A stretch of 64,000 bases of DNA from JACDAE01 sp963717195 (GCA_963717195.1 CAVQVR010000002.1:255612-319611); one strand, 5' to 3'; shown: positions 1 through 10,379, counted from the stretch's first letter. Numbers and translations: made by a program. Notes: generated from the sequence alone by a model not told the origin.

Positions 1-1289
1 AATGTGGACGCTGCAACACGGTCTGCCCGGCCACCAATACCGGCAAACCGCTCTTCCCTAAAGAGATCATTCTGGGCGTGAAAGAGGCTCTCTTCGTCAA
101 TAGTGCGGAGATTCTGGGCGAGAACTCTATCTACAGCAAGCTAGGTATCACTGCACTGAAGGCTGATAAGACGGAAGACGAAAAAGAGGCGCATCATGAG
201 TCGATGATCGGCGGCATCATCAGCAACGATGCTCTCTGGTCCTGCACAACCTGCATGGCCTGCATGGAGATCTGTCCCGTCGCCATTGAGCATGTGCCAA
301 AGATCGTCGATATGAGGCGTTCGCTTGTGATGGAAGAGAGCGCATTTCCCACAGAAGTCACCTCCCTCTTCAACAATATCGAGCGCAACGGCAACCCATG
401 GGAGATCAGCAACGATAAGCGTGCCGAATGGGCCGCTGGCATGGATATCCCCCTGCTGGCAGAAAATCCCGACGCCGAGGTTCTGTACTGGGTTGGTTGC
501 ATGGGCTCGTTTGACCAGCGCAACAAGCAGGTCGCGACCTCGGTAGCGAAAATCCTAAAGGCCGCAAAGGTCAATTTCGTGATTCTCGGCCCTGAAGAAA
601 CCTGTACAGGCGATCCTGCACGGCGTATCGGCAACGAATACCTCTGGCAGGTGCAGGCACAGCAGAATATCGAAACGCTCAATGGCTATGGTTTTAATAG
701 CGCAACACAAAGTAATGGTCATATCAGCCAGAACGGGCACTCAACTGGTCATGGTACAACGGTCGCCAGTAAGACGCGCACGATTATTACAGCCTGTCCG
801 CACTGCTTCAACACGATCAAGAACGAATACCCGCAACTTGGTGGCAACTATGAAGTCGTGCACCATAGCGTCTTCATCAACTCGCTGCGAGAGAGTGGAA
901 AGCTCAATCTGCCCGAAGGTTTCGACGAGCGCAAGCTCACCTATCACGATCCCTGCTATATTGGACGCTACAATGATGTGTACGATGAGCCCAGACGCGT
1001 CCTCAATGTCATCAGCAGCAACAACATCACCGAGATGGGTCGTAATCGCAACAAGAGCTTCTGCTGCGGTGGTGGTGGTGGACGTGCCTGGATGGAAGAG
1101 AAGATCGGCACACGTATCAACCAGAATCGTGTCAACGAAGCTCTGGAAACCAAAGCCGACGTTTTGGCTGCCGCCTGCCCCTTCTGCATCACCATGTTTG
1201 AAGATGGCATCAAAGGCGTCGAAGCAGAGGACAAAATGAAAATCGAGGATATCTCCGAGATTATTGTTCGCGCTCTTGACACAAAATGA
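1..1289 (+). CDS. HdrD/GlcF-like (Fe-S)-binding oxidoreductase, 5' end outside window
   Basis: The frame is open from the first bases of the window, so the start lies upstream. The visible part begins with a ferredoxin motif (CGRCNTVCP), followed by a second one (CTTCMACMEICP), so two [4Fe-4S] clusters are likely. Two CCG-type domains follow, with GCMG, TACPHCFN, YHDPCYIGR, FCCGGGGG and AACPFC. This order is that of the C-terminal half of HdrD/GlcF-like iron-sulfur oxidoreductases, which pass electrons between a flavoprotein or membrane partner and a quinone or disulfide. A short Asn/Gly/His-rich insert near 690-760 is a likely surface loop. The partner is not in the window, so the substrate cannot be named. 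A weak hairpin lies just after the stop. Confidence 0.85.
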   Translation, partial: CGRCNTVCPATNTGKPLFPKEIILGVKEALFVNSAEILGENSIYSKLGITALKADKTEDEKEAHHESMIGGIISNDALWSCTTCMACMEICPVAIEHVPKIVDMRRSLVMEESAFPTEVTSLFNNIERNGNPWEISNDKRAEWAAGMDIPLLAENPDAEVLYWVGCMGSFDQRNKQVATSVAKILKAAKVNFVILGPEETCTGDPARRIGNEYLWQVQAQQNIETLNGYGFNSATQSNGHISQNGHSTGHGTTVASKTRTIITACPHCFNTIKNEYPQLGGNYEVVHHSVFINSLRESGKLNLPEGFDERKLTYHDPCYIGRYNDVYDEPRRVLNVISSNNITEMGRNRNKSFCCGGGGGRAWMEEKIGTRINQNRVNEALETKADVLAAACPFCITMFEDGIKGVEAEDKMKIEDISEIIVRALDTK

Positions 1290-1300
1290 TTGTTTTATGG

Positions 1301-1319
1301 GGCTGGCTACGTGCCAGCC
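1301..1319 (+). terminator. weak hairpin after the Fe-S protein gene
   Basis: GGCTGGC pairs with GCCAGCC across a 5-base loop, 12 bases after the stop codon. There is no T-run behind it, so termination is only suggested. The rest of the gap up to 1,569 shows no gene I can support. Confidence 0.35.
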
Positions 1320-1569
1320 TCTCAATCTCAGCACACAATTCTACAGAGCTCACACCCAATTGGTGAGCTTTGACAAGAAGTTGAGGAATGGCCTCCTCCA
1401 GTTGTCGTTGCCGCTTACTATAACCTGCCTCACAAACCAGGACACCATAATTGACATACGTCTATTTTGTATTCGTCTATACTAAACGCGGAGGATGGTG
1501 GATACCAGAAACGAAAAATGGGAAAGGTGTTGTTGCTTTGTATGCCATGGAAAGAGCAGGAGAATGAAC

Positions 1570-2043
1570 ATGAAATCGGTACATTCGCAGTTAGTTTTTG
1601 TTGTAGCTTTAGCGTTTTTCTCTACCGCTCTTTTCACAACGCAAGTGAGCGCTACTGCGCTTACCCCAGATCGGTTAGAAATTACGCGTACCAGGGGTAT
1701 GAGCACCCATATAACGGCTCATGAAATGGTCACCCAACTCCGGCCAGTGCAAGATCTGTATAGCGATATGCTTTCTTTGCCTCCCGCAGCTACCGATCAG
1801 ATCTGCCCTCAGTTTATTATTGCCAATTACAAACTCACGTTTTTTGCCGGTGCCCTTGTGCTGCAAAAAGCAAACGTGCTCAAAGGTGAGTGTGAACCAG
1901 TCACCCTCGGAAGCGATGATATCCGTACCGCCGATGGCAAATTCTGGAAGCTCATGAGCAAGGCTCTTGTTGCCGGTCTATCCATACCTGTCTCTGTAGG
2001 TGGGAGTAGCTCTTCCAGCTCAAAGGTAACGGGAAGTAAATAG
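1570..2043 (+). CDS. small secreted protein, paralogue A of a family also found at the N-terminus of the local S53 protease
   Basis: About 157 residues. The start at 1570 is preferred because AGGAG at 1558-1562 sits 7 bases upstream; an ATG at 1564 would be too close. A signal peptide (MKSVHSQLVFVVALAFF, cut near VSA) is followed by one compact domain with two conserved Cys (QICP and GECEP) and the motifs LSLPPAA, LTFFAG, ANVLKGE and FWKLM. The Ser-rich tail looks disordered. A close paralogue lies at 11307-11783, and the same domain occupies residues ~40-140 of the protease at 4692-6098. I know of no function. Placement before a sedolisin catalytic domain suggests a propeptide- or inhibitor-like role, which is inference only. 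Confidence 0.75.
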   Translation: MKSVHSQLVFVVALAFFSTALFTTQVSATALTPDRLEITRTRGMSTHITAHEMVTQLRPVQDLYSDMLSLPPAATDQICPQFIIANYKLTFFAGALVLQKANVLKGECEPVTLGSDDIRTADGKFWKLMSKALVAGLSIPVSVGGSSSSSSKVTGSK

Positions 2044-2198
2044 GCTGGTGGCTCTGTTTGCACTATCCTGCATATGGCTGAACCATCACCGCTATGGCAC
2101 AAACCATCATGGTGCGGTAAGCACGATACGCATTATTGTTATTCCCCAGGGTATCTTCATCAGGAGAGAACACTATGACAAAAAACATTGAACTTATT

Positions 2199-2281
2199 GT
2201 ATGAAAATGCGTCTAAAACGGCTGGGAAATTTGAGGTTGTTGTATGAGCATAAGTCCAAAACGGCTGGGAAAATATGAATT
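2199..2281 (+). repeat. imperfect direct repeat at the start of the kinase gene
   Basis: About 40 bases including the kinase start codon appear twice, at 2199-2237 and 2242-2281. Both copies share the core AAAACGGCTGGGAAA (KRLG in protein). The upstream copy opens a 25-codon frame (MKMRLKRLG...) that stops at a TGA near the kinase start. The kinase start at 2244 is retained because the full P-loop follows it in frame. Confidence 0.65.
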
Positions 2282-4613
2282 GCAGATGCGCCTGGGGCAA
2301 GGAGGAATGGCCGAAGTCTGGAAAGCCTTTGATCCTCAACTTAAGCGTCTGGTTGCTATCAAATTCCTGCACGCAAACCTGCGCTCTGATCCTGACTTTA
2401 CAAACCGTTTCGTACGTGAGGGGCAGGCTATTGCCGCGTTGCGCCACCCCAACATTGTGCAGGTCTATGATTTTCATGTCTCGTTGCCTGAAGATGAGAA
2501 CCCGATGGCCTATATGGTTATGGACTATATTGAGGGGCTGACGCTGGCCGATTACCTGCGCCGTACATCCTACGCCAACAATATTCCCTTTGATGACGAG
2601 ATTGTGCGTCTCTTTACCTCCCTGAGCTCGGCTGTGGATTATGCGCACGCACACCACATGATTCATCGCGACATCAAGCCAGCCAACATTTTGCTTGATA
2701 CACGCAACATTATGCACAATACAATGGGAGAGCCGATATTGACGGACTTTGGCATTGTGAAGATGCTAGGCGGGGAGGCCATGACAAGCACAGGGGTTTC
2801 CATGGGAACGCCGCTCTATATCTCTCCAGAACTGCTGATCCCTGGCCAGACAAGCAATGAAAAGAGTGATATCTATGCGCTCGGCGTGATACTTTACGAA
2901 ATGTGTACGGGCGAACCTCCCTATCGTGGCGATAATTCCTATATTATTCTGGCACAACGTATCAGCGGACCTCCGAGCCTGCCGAGCAAACGGAACCCAC
3001 ATATTTCGCCCGCCTTGGACGAAGTTATTCTCCGCTGCCTCGCTATGGACCCCACCGAGCGCTTCGCAAGTGCTTCCGAGTTGACTGCCTCTCTTGCTAA
3101 AGCAGTTGATGTCCCGATACCCGATCTCGTTCGTCACACGCTCTCATTGCGTACGTCGTCATCTGGCCTTCCGACTGTAGAAGTTTCTCCCCTCATTGCG
3201 CCAGCAGTTGCCATCAGCGATTCCCACAAGAGCGAATTGCCACTAACAGGAAGCGCGACAATTCCCGCAAACTTTGATGCCTACATTGCATCCGCTCACA
3301 AGGACAACACGCCGCGCGAAACGCTGCAGTCCGGTATCAATAGCCAACAGCCTGACTCATCCGTTCTCCCCAGCTCTTCTCAGTCGGTGACACCTCTGCC
3401 ATCATCAGAAACGTTGCCCGTTGCAGTTGCACCTGGCTCTCCAACACAGGCTCTCCAACGCAAACACTGGCCCTTTAACTGGTTACTTACTCTTCGTATC
3501 CTCCTGCTGATTGTGCTCGTGAGTGCGGGGATCAGTGCCTATGCTCTTCTGCATAGGAATCCTGCTACGACACCCCCAGGTAGTTTAGCGAGTATTGGGA
3601 ACGCTACTTTTTTGAGTAGTGGTCAGCTTGATACGCAAAATACGGCATTCATGAATGATGGCATACAGGTCCGTCTCTCTCATCTGCCCAATCCTGCTTC
3701 TGGTTACCGCTATTATACCTGGCTACAGGACGACATTGGTGCAACAACCTCCATCTTTCTTGGAGCATTGCAGGTTCACCAGGGCGCTGCAACACTATCG
3801 TACATCGATAACCAGCATCGTAATTTGCTTGCATATGTGAGCACCTTCCTGGTAACAGAACAAGCAGCAAGCACCACACCAACTCATCCCTCTAGTGACA
3901 GGAAACAGTGGAAGTATGTTGCAATGCTTCCACAAACGCCTTCTTCTCTAGATCATACGAGCTACCTGGATCATCTGCGTCAACTGCTCGTTTCTGACCC
4001 GACCCTCGCGCCTTCCCAGGGAAACTCTGGACTGAACTTCTTGCTACTGAACACTATAGAGAACCTCTATACAAATACGCTGGCGCTACGAGATGACAGC
4101 AACCTTCAGCAGATGCGCCAATCTTCAGCAAACCTGCTCTCCTATCTGGATGGCCCATGTGCCCCCCAGGAATTGAACAGCACACCAGAGAGCAAAACAC
4201 CAGCAAATGCTACGCTAGCTCATGCTACCAGCATTTCCCTACTTGATTGCGTCCAGGAAACGAACCATCTGGGGTACCTGACGCTCACAGCTCAGGAGCT
4301 CAATGCAATGGTCACAGCGCCTGGTGTTCTCACTCAGGAAGCCCAACGGACAGCACAGGTGAGCAGGTATCTGAGCATGACGCAAGAGGATCTGGAACAG
4401 ATGCGCACAGACGTGCTTCAACTGGCACACCTGGATACTGCGCATTTGCAACAAGCACTGGTATTACGCAATGACCTGGTAAACTGGGCAAGCACTGTCA
4501 TCAGTGGTCAATTTGACCCGGTGACACAGACGCTCCATCCAGGTATAGCACAGATCTGTACTGAAATTGCCTTTCTGGCACATTTTGACGTTTTACCCTA
4601 TAAAAACGTTTAA
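2244..4613 (+). CDS. transmembrane Ser/Thr protein kinase, PknB type, with large extracellular part
   Basis: 789 residues. Residues ~10-280 form a complete Hanks-type kinase: glycine loop GQGGMAE, catalytic K40 in VAIK, HRDIKPAN with D143, DFG at D168, and APE-like SPE. A Pro/Ser/Thr-rich linker (~300-405) leads to one membrane helix at ~413-437. The ~350-residue outer part has no domain I can name; its first third loosely resembles the outer domain of RskA-like anti-sigma factors. The kinase therefore probably senses something outside and phosphorylates cytoplasmic targets. FHA proteins, the usual readers of such marks, are encoded at 6188-8961 and 30993-31895. A relic of this gene lies at 11798-11884. 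Confidence 0.92.
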   Translation: MSISPKRLGKYELQMRLGQGGMAEVWKAFDPQLKRLVAIKFLHANLRSDPDFTNRFVREGQAIAALRHPNIVQVYDFHVSLPEDENPMAYMVMDYIEGLTLADYLRRTSYANNIPFDDEIVRLFTSLSSAVDYAHAHHMIHRDIKPANILLDTRNIMHNTMGEPILTDFGIVKMLGGEAMTSTGVSMGTPLYISPELLIPGQTSNEKSDIYALGVILYEMCTGEPPYRGDNSYIILAQRISGPPSLPSKRNPHISPALDEVILRCLAMDPTERFASASELTASLAKAVDVPIPDLVRHTLSLRTSSSGLPTVEVSPLIAPAVAISDSHKSELPLTGSATIPANFDAYIASAHKDNTPRETLQSGINSQQPDSSVLPSSSQSVTPLPSSETLPVAVAPGSPTQALQRKHWPFNWLLTLRILLLIVLVSAGISAYALLHRNPATTPPGSLASIGNATFLSSGQLDTQNTAFMNDGIQVRLSHLPNPASGYRYYTWLQDDIGATTSIFLGALQVHQGAATLSYIDNQHRNLLAYVSTFLVTEQAASTTPTHPSSDRKQWKYVAMLPQTPSSLDHTSYLDHLRQLLVSDPTLAPSQGNSGLNFLLLNTIENLYTNTLALRDDSNLQQMRQSSANLLSYLDGPCAPQELNSTPESKTPANATLAHATSISLLDCVQETNHLGYLTLTAQELNAMVTAPGVLTQEAQRTAQVSRYLSMTQEDLEQMRTDVLQLAHLDTAHLQQALVLRNDLVNWASTVISGQFDPVTQTLHPGIAQICTEIAFLAHFDVLPYKNV

Positions 4614-4691
4614 TAAACTTCCCCTTACACATATCCCATGTTCGGAATGAGAAGAACGATCTTTTGCCAATAGATCGGAAGGAAAAATTCG

Positions 4692-6098
4692 ATGGACGCA
4701 AGGTTTAGATTCATACTGTCATGCAGCATAGTCATAATCGCATTGTGTGGAGCAGAAAGATCGCCAGCTCCTGTTGTCTACGCAGCAGAGGGCCAACCAA
4801 ATATGCTAGAGATTGTGGGTACGGCCATTAATGGAGGAGAGCAAGCCAATGTCACACAACCTCAATTGGTGCAATCTATCTATCACACTATTCTCTCCCT
4901 TCCGTCACAAGCAGCCCAGAAAATCTGTCCTCTATACGTAACGGCCCACTATCAGCTCACATTTTTGCATGGGGCTTCTTCCCTCTTGAATGCCAATGTT
5001 CTGCAAGGTGGCTGCTCAACCGTTTCTCTGGGCCAGGATGACCTGCGTGCCACCGATATGACGTTCTGGTCATTACTTGACCTGACCCATGCACTCAAAA
5101 AACCAACCGCCATAATCAGCGCACCAGATGGATTGGGGCCCGTCGATCTCCGCAGTGCATACGCGTTGCCCGCAACGGCTACAGGCAACGGACAAACTGT
5201 TGCCATTGTGGACGCCAACGACGATCCGCTCGCTGAAGCCGACATGGCCACCTATCGCTCAACATTTGGGCTTGCGGCCTGTACCAGCTCCAATGGCTGC
5301 TTCCGCAAAGTCGATCAGAATGGTGGTACGAAGTATCCCCAGGCCGATGCTGGCTGGGCACAGGAAATCGCACTTGACCTGGATATGGTGAGCGCGATCT
5401 GCCCTCTCTGTCACATCTTGCTGGTTGAAGCCAATAGCGCTTCCTTCGACAATCTGGGAACCGCCGTCAATACCGCCGTACGCCTGGGTGCAACAGAGGT
5501 AAGTAACAGCTATGGAAGTCGCGAAAAGCTTCCCGATGCCACCACAATGGCACACTACTATGATCATCCTGGCGTTATCATTACCGCCAGTGCTGGTGAC
5601 AATGGCTATGGGGTACAACTGCCTGCCGCATTTAAAGGCGTCGTTGCCGTGGGAGGAACTACGCTGAGTCGCGCGACCAATGCCCGTGGCTGGACCGAAA
5701 GTGCATGGGGAGCTTCTGGAAGCGGATGTAGCCAGTACATCAGCAAGCCTGCATGGCAGACTGATAGTGCATGCCACTTTAGAACCGTGGCCGATACCTC
5801 AGCCGTCGCCGATCCCGACACTGGAGTCGCCGTCTACAATACCTATCAGAGTTATGAAGATGGCTGGTCTGTTAATGGTGGCACCAGCGCGTCGTCTCCC
5901 ATGATTGCTAGCATCTATGCTCTTGCAGGCAACGCAGCAAAGATCAATGGCGCATACCTCTATACTCATACGGCAGACCTGAACGATATCACTGACGGCA
6001 ACAATGGAACCTGTCTCCTCACTTACCTCTGCACCGCCGACCATGGGTATGATGGCCCAACAGGGCTTGGGACACCAAACGGGATCGGGGCCTTCTAA
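4692..6098 (+). CDS. secreted sedolisin-family (S53) serine-carboxyl peptidase
   Basis: 468 residues, with GGAAGGA 10 bases before the ATG. A signal peptide ends near residue 32. Residues ~40-140 match the small secreted proteins at 1570 and 11307, including both Cys. The catalytic domain follows: TVAIVDANDDP, then the S53 pair E225-x3-D229 in WAQEIALDLD, oxyanion D303 in ASAGDNG, and nucleophile S399 in GGTSASSP. The C-terminal DITDGNNG...GYDGPTGLGTPNG is the family's calcium-binding end. Known sedolisins act outside the cell at acid pH. The N-terminal domain stands where the propeptide normally is, but is shorter than the usual ~180 residues and looks different in sequence. Confidence 0.92.
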   Translation: MDARFRFILSCSIVIIALCGAERSPAPVVYAAEGQPNMLEIVGTAINGGEQANVTQPQLVQSIYHTILSLPSQAAQKICPLYVTAHYQLTFLHGASSLLNANVLQGGCSTVSLGQDDLRATDMTFWSLLDLTHALKKPTAIISAPDGLGPVDLRSAYALPATATGNGQTVAIVDANDDPLAEADMATYRSTFGLAACTSSNGCFRKVDQNGGTKYPQADAGWAQEIALDLDMVSAICPLCHILLVEANSASFDNLGTAVNTAVRLGATEVSNSYGSREKLPDATTMAHYYDHPGVIITASAGDNGYGVQLPAAFKGVVAVGGTTLSRATNARGWTESAWGASGSGCSQYISKPAWQTDSACHFRTVADTSAVADPDTGVAVYNTYQSYEDGWSVNGGTSASSPMIASIYALAGNAAKINGAYLYTHTADLNDITDGNNGTCLLTYLCTADHGYDGPTGLGTPNGIGAF

Positions 6099-6108
6099 AG
6101 ACGACGGG

Positions 6109-6191
6109 GTAGGGGCCCGATTGTTTTCATTGGTTGATACTCATTTCTTTTGCGCGGCGGACGCACCTGGGCGCGATAAATCGGGCTCTAC
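6109..6191. repeat. dispersed palindromic repeat (GTAGGGGC family)
   Basis: GTAGGGGCCCGAT (6109-6121) is answered by ATCGGGCTCTAC (6180-6191). The right part, GGGCGCGATAAATCGGGCTCTAC, is nearly the same unit seen at 23945-23996. The likely true stop codon of the exporter gene lies inside the repeat. Confidence 0.6.
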
Positions 6192-8961
6192 ATCCGCCGA
6201 TCTTTACGCTTCAGAAAGAAGATAGTGAGAATACCAAAAATCACGATCATCACGATCATCGCACACCATGCACCGAGAATATGCACCGCGTCTGGGTAGT
6301 ATGGAAACGCATCCCGCTCATCCGACAAATACCCTAAATACGTCTGCGGCGCTGGCACGAACGGGAGTCAGGTGAAACCAACCGATGATCCCAACGCGAT
6401 CATCGACCAGCGCATCGTGAACAATGCACCAATTACACGCGTGAAACCCGTCAGTTTGAAGATCACACCAGAGAAAAGAAGTTGCAGGATAAGCATTAAT
6501 GGCACAATACTATTCGCCTGATCGCTATTCGCCGTCAGGGACGAAATCATCAGACCCATCATCAAACCTACCAGCGATGTCAGCGCAAGCGAGATGTATA
6601 TTTCGAGCAGAGGCGGCAGCAAAACGGTGTCCGGAAATGGCGCAATGATATCAACCGCGATGACCAGGATCGCGCATTGCAGCAACGAAAGGATGCCCAG
6701 GATTACCACTTTCGAGCACACATAGGGGATCACACCCAGATTTACCATATGCTCGCGTTGATAGATATTGACCTCTTTGACGATTTCGCGGGCCGCATTA
6801 TTGCAACCGAAAAAGGTCGCCACAAAAGACAGAATAAATAGTAGCTCCTGTGCAATAGGTGAGGGCGGGTGAATAAATACTGGCTTAAGCAGAAACTGAA
6901 TAAGCAACATCAGGAGAACCGCAACTATAGGAGCTTGTAGTAACAACACGAGCAAGTTCGTGCGGTCATTCCTGAGCAATTCCAGGTAACGTAAAGAGAG
7001 AAGGATGAATTGGTTCCAGGAATTGTGGTGCTGCGGCTTGCTTACTATGCTTCTGCTCAGTGGAATGTATGAGAGTTGGGTGCGCGGTTGCACCACGTAT
7101 TGCAGATATTGGGGCGATGACTTGAAACGCGCTTCGGCCTTCTGCGGAATGTGGGCATCAACCTCGGTAGGCTCTAATGCACTATAAATATCAGCGAAAT
7201 CGGGCTGCCCGAAATACGTTTTAGCTTCAGCGGGTGGACCAAAGTAAACCAGATAGCCACCAGGAGCCAGAAAGCAGAGATAGTCACAATTATTGATATT
7301 GTTGGTTGCGTGCGTAATCAGAATGATGGTGTGGCCTTCTTTATCTGCAATAGTGCGTAGCATGGACATAATGCTGCGATCCAGGCCGGGGTCCAGGCCC
7401 GAGGTAGGTTCATCCAGATATAAGATGTTGGGTTTGGCGAGCAATTCCAGCGCAATCGAGACGCGCTTCTGCTGGCCGCCCGACAGTTTTTTGATCAGCA
7501 GTGTGCGGCGCGGGGTAATGTTCACTGCATCCATCACCTCTTTGAGACGCTCTTCGATTTGCTGATTTGTGGTATCACCGGGCAAGCGAAGTTTTGCAGC
7601 ATAGTACAGAGCACGCTCGACGGTCAGGTTTTTGTGAATGATATCGAATTGCGGGACATACCCAAGCTGAGTGCTAAAAGTGGCACGGGTAGCGTAGTAA
7701 TCCTCACCATTATAGAGAATGTTGCCTTGCGCGGTTGGTCGCGTCCCATTGAGGGCATCCATCAGCGTCGTCTTCCCAGCACCGGAGCCTCCCACAAAGG
7801 CGACAAACGAGCCACTAGGAATAGTTAAGGAAATATTGTGAGCAACGGTTTTTGTTTATCACCGTACTGCATGATGTTGATGGCATCGACGCGGATGCTT
7901 TTGCTACTGCTGCGCTGGATAAGGTGCGTCTCCGTGTAGAGAAGATCATAGGGGCCGATGCGAATGACATCCAGTGGATTGAGCTGGGTGCTACTCACAC
8001 GCTGGCCGTTAACATAAACGTGGTTGGTACTGTTCAGATCGATAATACGATGGCCGGTGTTGAAGTATTCCAGATGGGCGTGGTTGCCTGAAACCTGTGG
8101 ATGTGTCAGCACGACTGTATTGGTAGGATAACGCCCGATGGAGATAATTTCTGTTCCAAGCGTGATTGGTGGGATATCTGGTACGGACCGCAGCGGAATG
8201 CCCGTCCCATCATGATAGGTCAGCGTAACCAGGGTGCCATATTCGTTCCCAATACGATACACGTCGCCGTTGCTCATGACATGTGTGAACGTTTCATTGC
8301 CATCATACTGTTTGCCTTGATAGAGAAGCCCATTCGTCGTTTTTTGATGGACAAGCACGAACTTGTCGTTTTCGCATCTAATCTGTAAGTGGTGCGCGGA
8401 AACCACCAGTTCGTCGATAACGAGATCATTCGCAGGCGCTGGTGCACGTCCAATGTTGATAACTTGCTTATGTGGCGGAAAGGAAAAATGTTGGTGCTCT
8501 GAGTTGATATTGGTTGTTACTTCGAGTGTGGACAAACCTGTCCGGAATGTCTTTTCCTGTGCGGGAATAGAGGCCATTTGAGACGCTACACTATCGCCAT
8601 TGCCTTCACTATCTATTAGATTCGCGGCACGTGCTGCGAAATGGCGCGTCAGGAAGAGAAAGGTGTTATTGGCGCCCGATCGGATAGAATCATGATCTTG
8701 TAATGGCAGCTTCTGACCTGGCTGCAATACCGTCTGATTGACAAGCATGTTGTTCGAGCTTGAGACATTTTTGACGATCCAGCGTTCATTCGTGCACAGA
8801 AATTGCGCGTGTTGACGCGAAACGGAGAGATCGCCCTCATCAGTCTGAATATCGTTGCTCTCCTTGCGTCCAATGGTCAATATATCTTTAACAAGGGAAA
8901 AGGTTTGTCCTTCCATTGACCCAGAGACACATTGCAACTGCACATTTGATGGTTGGTGCAT
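6188..8961 (-). CDS. FHA-domain ABC exporter (Rv1747-like); one frameshift and one in-frame stop
   Basis: The reading spans 925 codons once a missing base is restored. Three FHA domains come first (GRKESND/SRQHAQ; GRAPAPAND/SAHHLQ; GRYPTNT/GNHAHLE), then an ABC ATPase (GGSGAGKTT, LSGGQQKRVS, YLDEPTSGLD, ITHA) and an ABC-2 membrane domain. Rv1747 of Mycobacterium has this order and is controlled by kinase phosphorylation read by its FHA domains. Two lesions are visible. The A-run at 7849-7853 (minus strand) is one base short, splitting FHA from ATPase. A TGA at 6368-6370 interrupts the last ~60 codons, which remain in frame, end in a membrane helix (IVMIVIFGILTIF) and stop at TAG 6188-6190. 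Both could be sequence errors; otherwise this is a young pseudogene. A start at 8961 fits the first FHA domain. Confidence 0.85.
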
Positions 8962-9158
8962 GGATCATTCAACCTCACTAATCATCTCCAACACAGTTCT
9001 GTTATCCTTATACTCATGATAGTCAACTGGTCAAAACACTTTCCGGAGCAAGGTATTTTTTGCAGTGTATGCATGGGTTTCTCTATGACCGGTATACTGA
9101 AGAGAAAGTCCCAGTTTTTAGAAGGTAGCCTATCTGCTAATCTAGAGGATTAATAGTA

Positions 9159-10379
9159 ATGCATCGTCAAAGACTCCACACATCGGATCACACAACAGAA
9201 CATCCTTCCAGTACACCAAATATTCTGGCTGCGGAGAGACGTTTTCGTGCGATCTTTGAGCAGACCACAGTCGCTATGGCATATATGAATACGCAAGGAA
9301 ACTTGCAACAGATGAACCGCCATTTTTGTGAGATGCTTGGATATGAAAGCGCAGAGCTATTGCAGCAGGGATTTCTGGATACTACCCATCTCGAAGGTGC
9401 ACAAGCAGATATAGCCTATCTCCGTTCTACTCTGACTACCAGTGCTTCCATGCCACATATGCGAGAGACGCGCTATTTACGCAAGGATGGAAGCAGTGTA
9501 TGGGTCAGTCTCACAATGTCGCCTGTCTATCTGAAAAATGACGTATTGGATGGCGTCATCTGTATCATCGAAGATATCTCTCAGCGCAAACAACTGGAAG
9601 AGCAACTCTTGCTCTCCGAACAATTGGAGGCTTCGCTTTCTACTCTCCAGCAGACCAATATCCGTCTGGAGCAGGTCAATACGGTACAGAGTGATTTTAT
9701 TGCGATAGTGAGTCATGAGTTCCGTACAACCCTCACAGGCATTCAGGGTTTCAGTGAACTCTTACGCGACGAGGTCTTCGATGTCACAGAGGTCAAGGAA
9801 TATGCCAACGATATTAACGCCGACGCGCTACGCCTTAATCGTATGATTACTAAACTGCTCGACCTCGAACGCTTGAAATCAGGGAAAATAGGCTTGCATC
9901 TCAGCAAAATTGATATCAATAGAATTCTTGAAGAGGTTGCTGAACGCATGGTGTTGACTGCGCCTGATCATACACTCCGACTGGATATAGATGAGTCTTT
10001 GCCTCAGTTTGAGGGTGATGATGATAAGTTAATGCAACTCGCAACCAGTCTCGTCTCCAATGCCGTAAAATATTCCCCTGCTCACAGTGAAATTTCCCTG
10101 AAGAGTGGTCAGGAAACTAACGCTATCCATATCGTTGTACAGGATCAGGGAGTCGGCATTCCTCAAGATGCCCTGGAAGCCATCTTTGCTCCCGATAGTC
10201 ATATTTATTCAGCAAAAACACACTATATCCAGGGCAACGGTCTGGAATTGGCGATAGCACAGCAGATTGTACAGATGCATGAAGGCCGCATCTGGGTTGA
10301 AAGCAAGCCAGGAAACGGAACCGCATTTCATATTACGTTGCCAATCAAGCTCGCAACCCACGTATATCAGGGCCAATAA
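9159..10379 (+). CDS. soluble PAS-domain sensor histidine kinase
   Basis: 406 residues without a signal peptide or membrane helix, so a cytoplasmic sensor. A PAS domain (residues ~25-145, RFRAIFEQTTVAM... RYLRKDGSSVWV, IIEDISQRK) joins through a coiled coil to the HisKA helix pair with phospho-acceptor H186 in IVSHEFRTTLTG. The ATPase part has an N box (LVSNAVKYSP) and a G1 box (QDQGVGIP). The G2 loop reads GNGLELAIAQQIV rather than the usual GTGLGLAI, and the F box is not clear, so ATP-lid function may be altered. No response regulator is adjacent, so it is an orphan kinase. The 197-base gap before it shows nothing I recognise. Confidence 0.88.
   Translation: MHRQRLHTSDHTTEHPSSTPNILAAERRFRAIFEQTTVAMAYMNTQGNLQQMNRHFCEMLGYESAELLQQGFLDTTHLEGAQADIAYLRSTLTTSASMPHMRETRYLRKDGSSVWVSLTMSPVYLKNDVLDGVICIIEDISQRKQLEEQLLLSEQLEASLSTLQQTNIRLEQVNTVQSDFIAIVSHEFRTTLTGIQGFSELLRDEVFDVTEVKEYANDINADALRLNRMITKLLDLERLKSGKIGLHLSKIDINRILEEVAERMVLTAPDHTLRLDIDESLPQFEGDDDKLMQLATSLVSNAVKYSPAHSEISLKSGQETNAIHIVVQDQGVGIPQDALEAIFAPDSHIYSAKTHYIQGNGLELAIAQQIVQMHEGRIWVESKPGNGTAFHITLPIKLATHVYQGQ

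Noticed and set aside
6368..6370. TGA read as selenocysteine
   Set aside because: No SECIS-like structure was seen directly after it and the family has no conserved Cys there that I know of.
7845..7858. Programmed -1 frameshifting in the FHA-ABC gene at an A-run
   Set aside because: The run has five A in the wrong phase for a standard X-XXY-YYZ slip site, and I saw no downstream stem-loop. A lost base is simpler.
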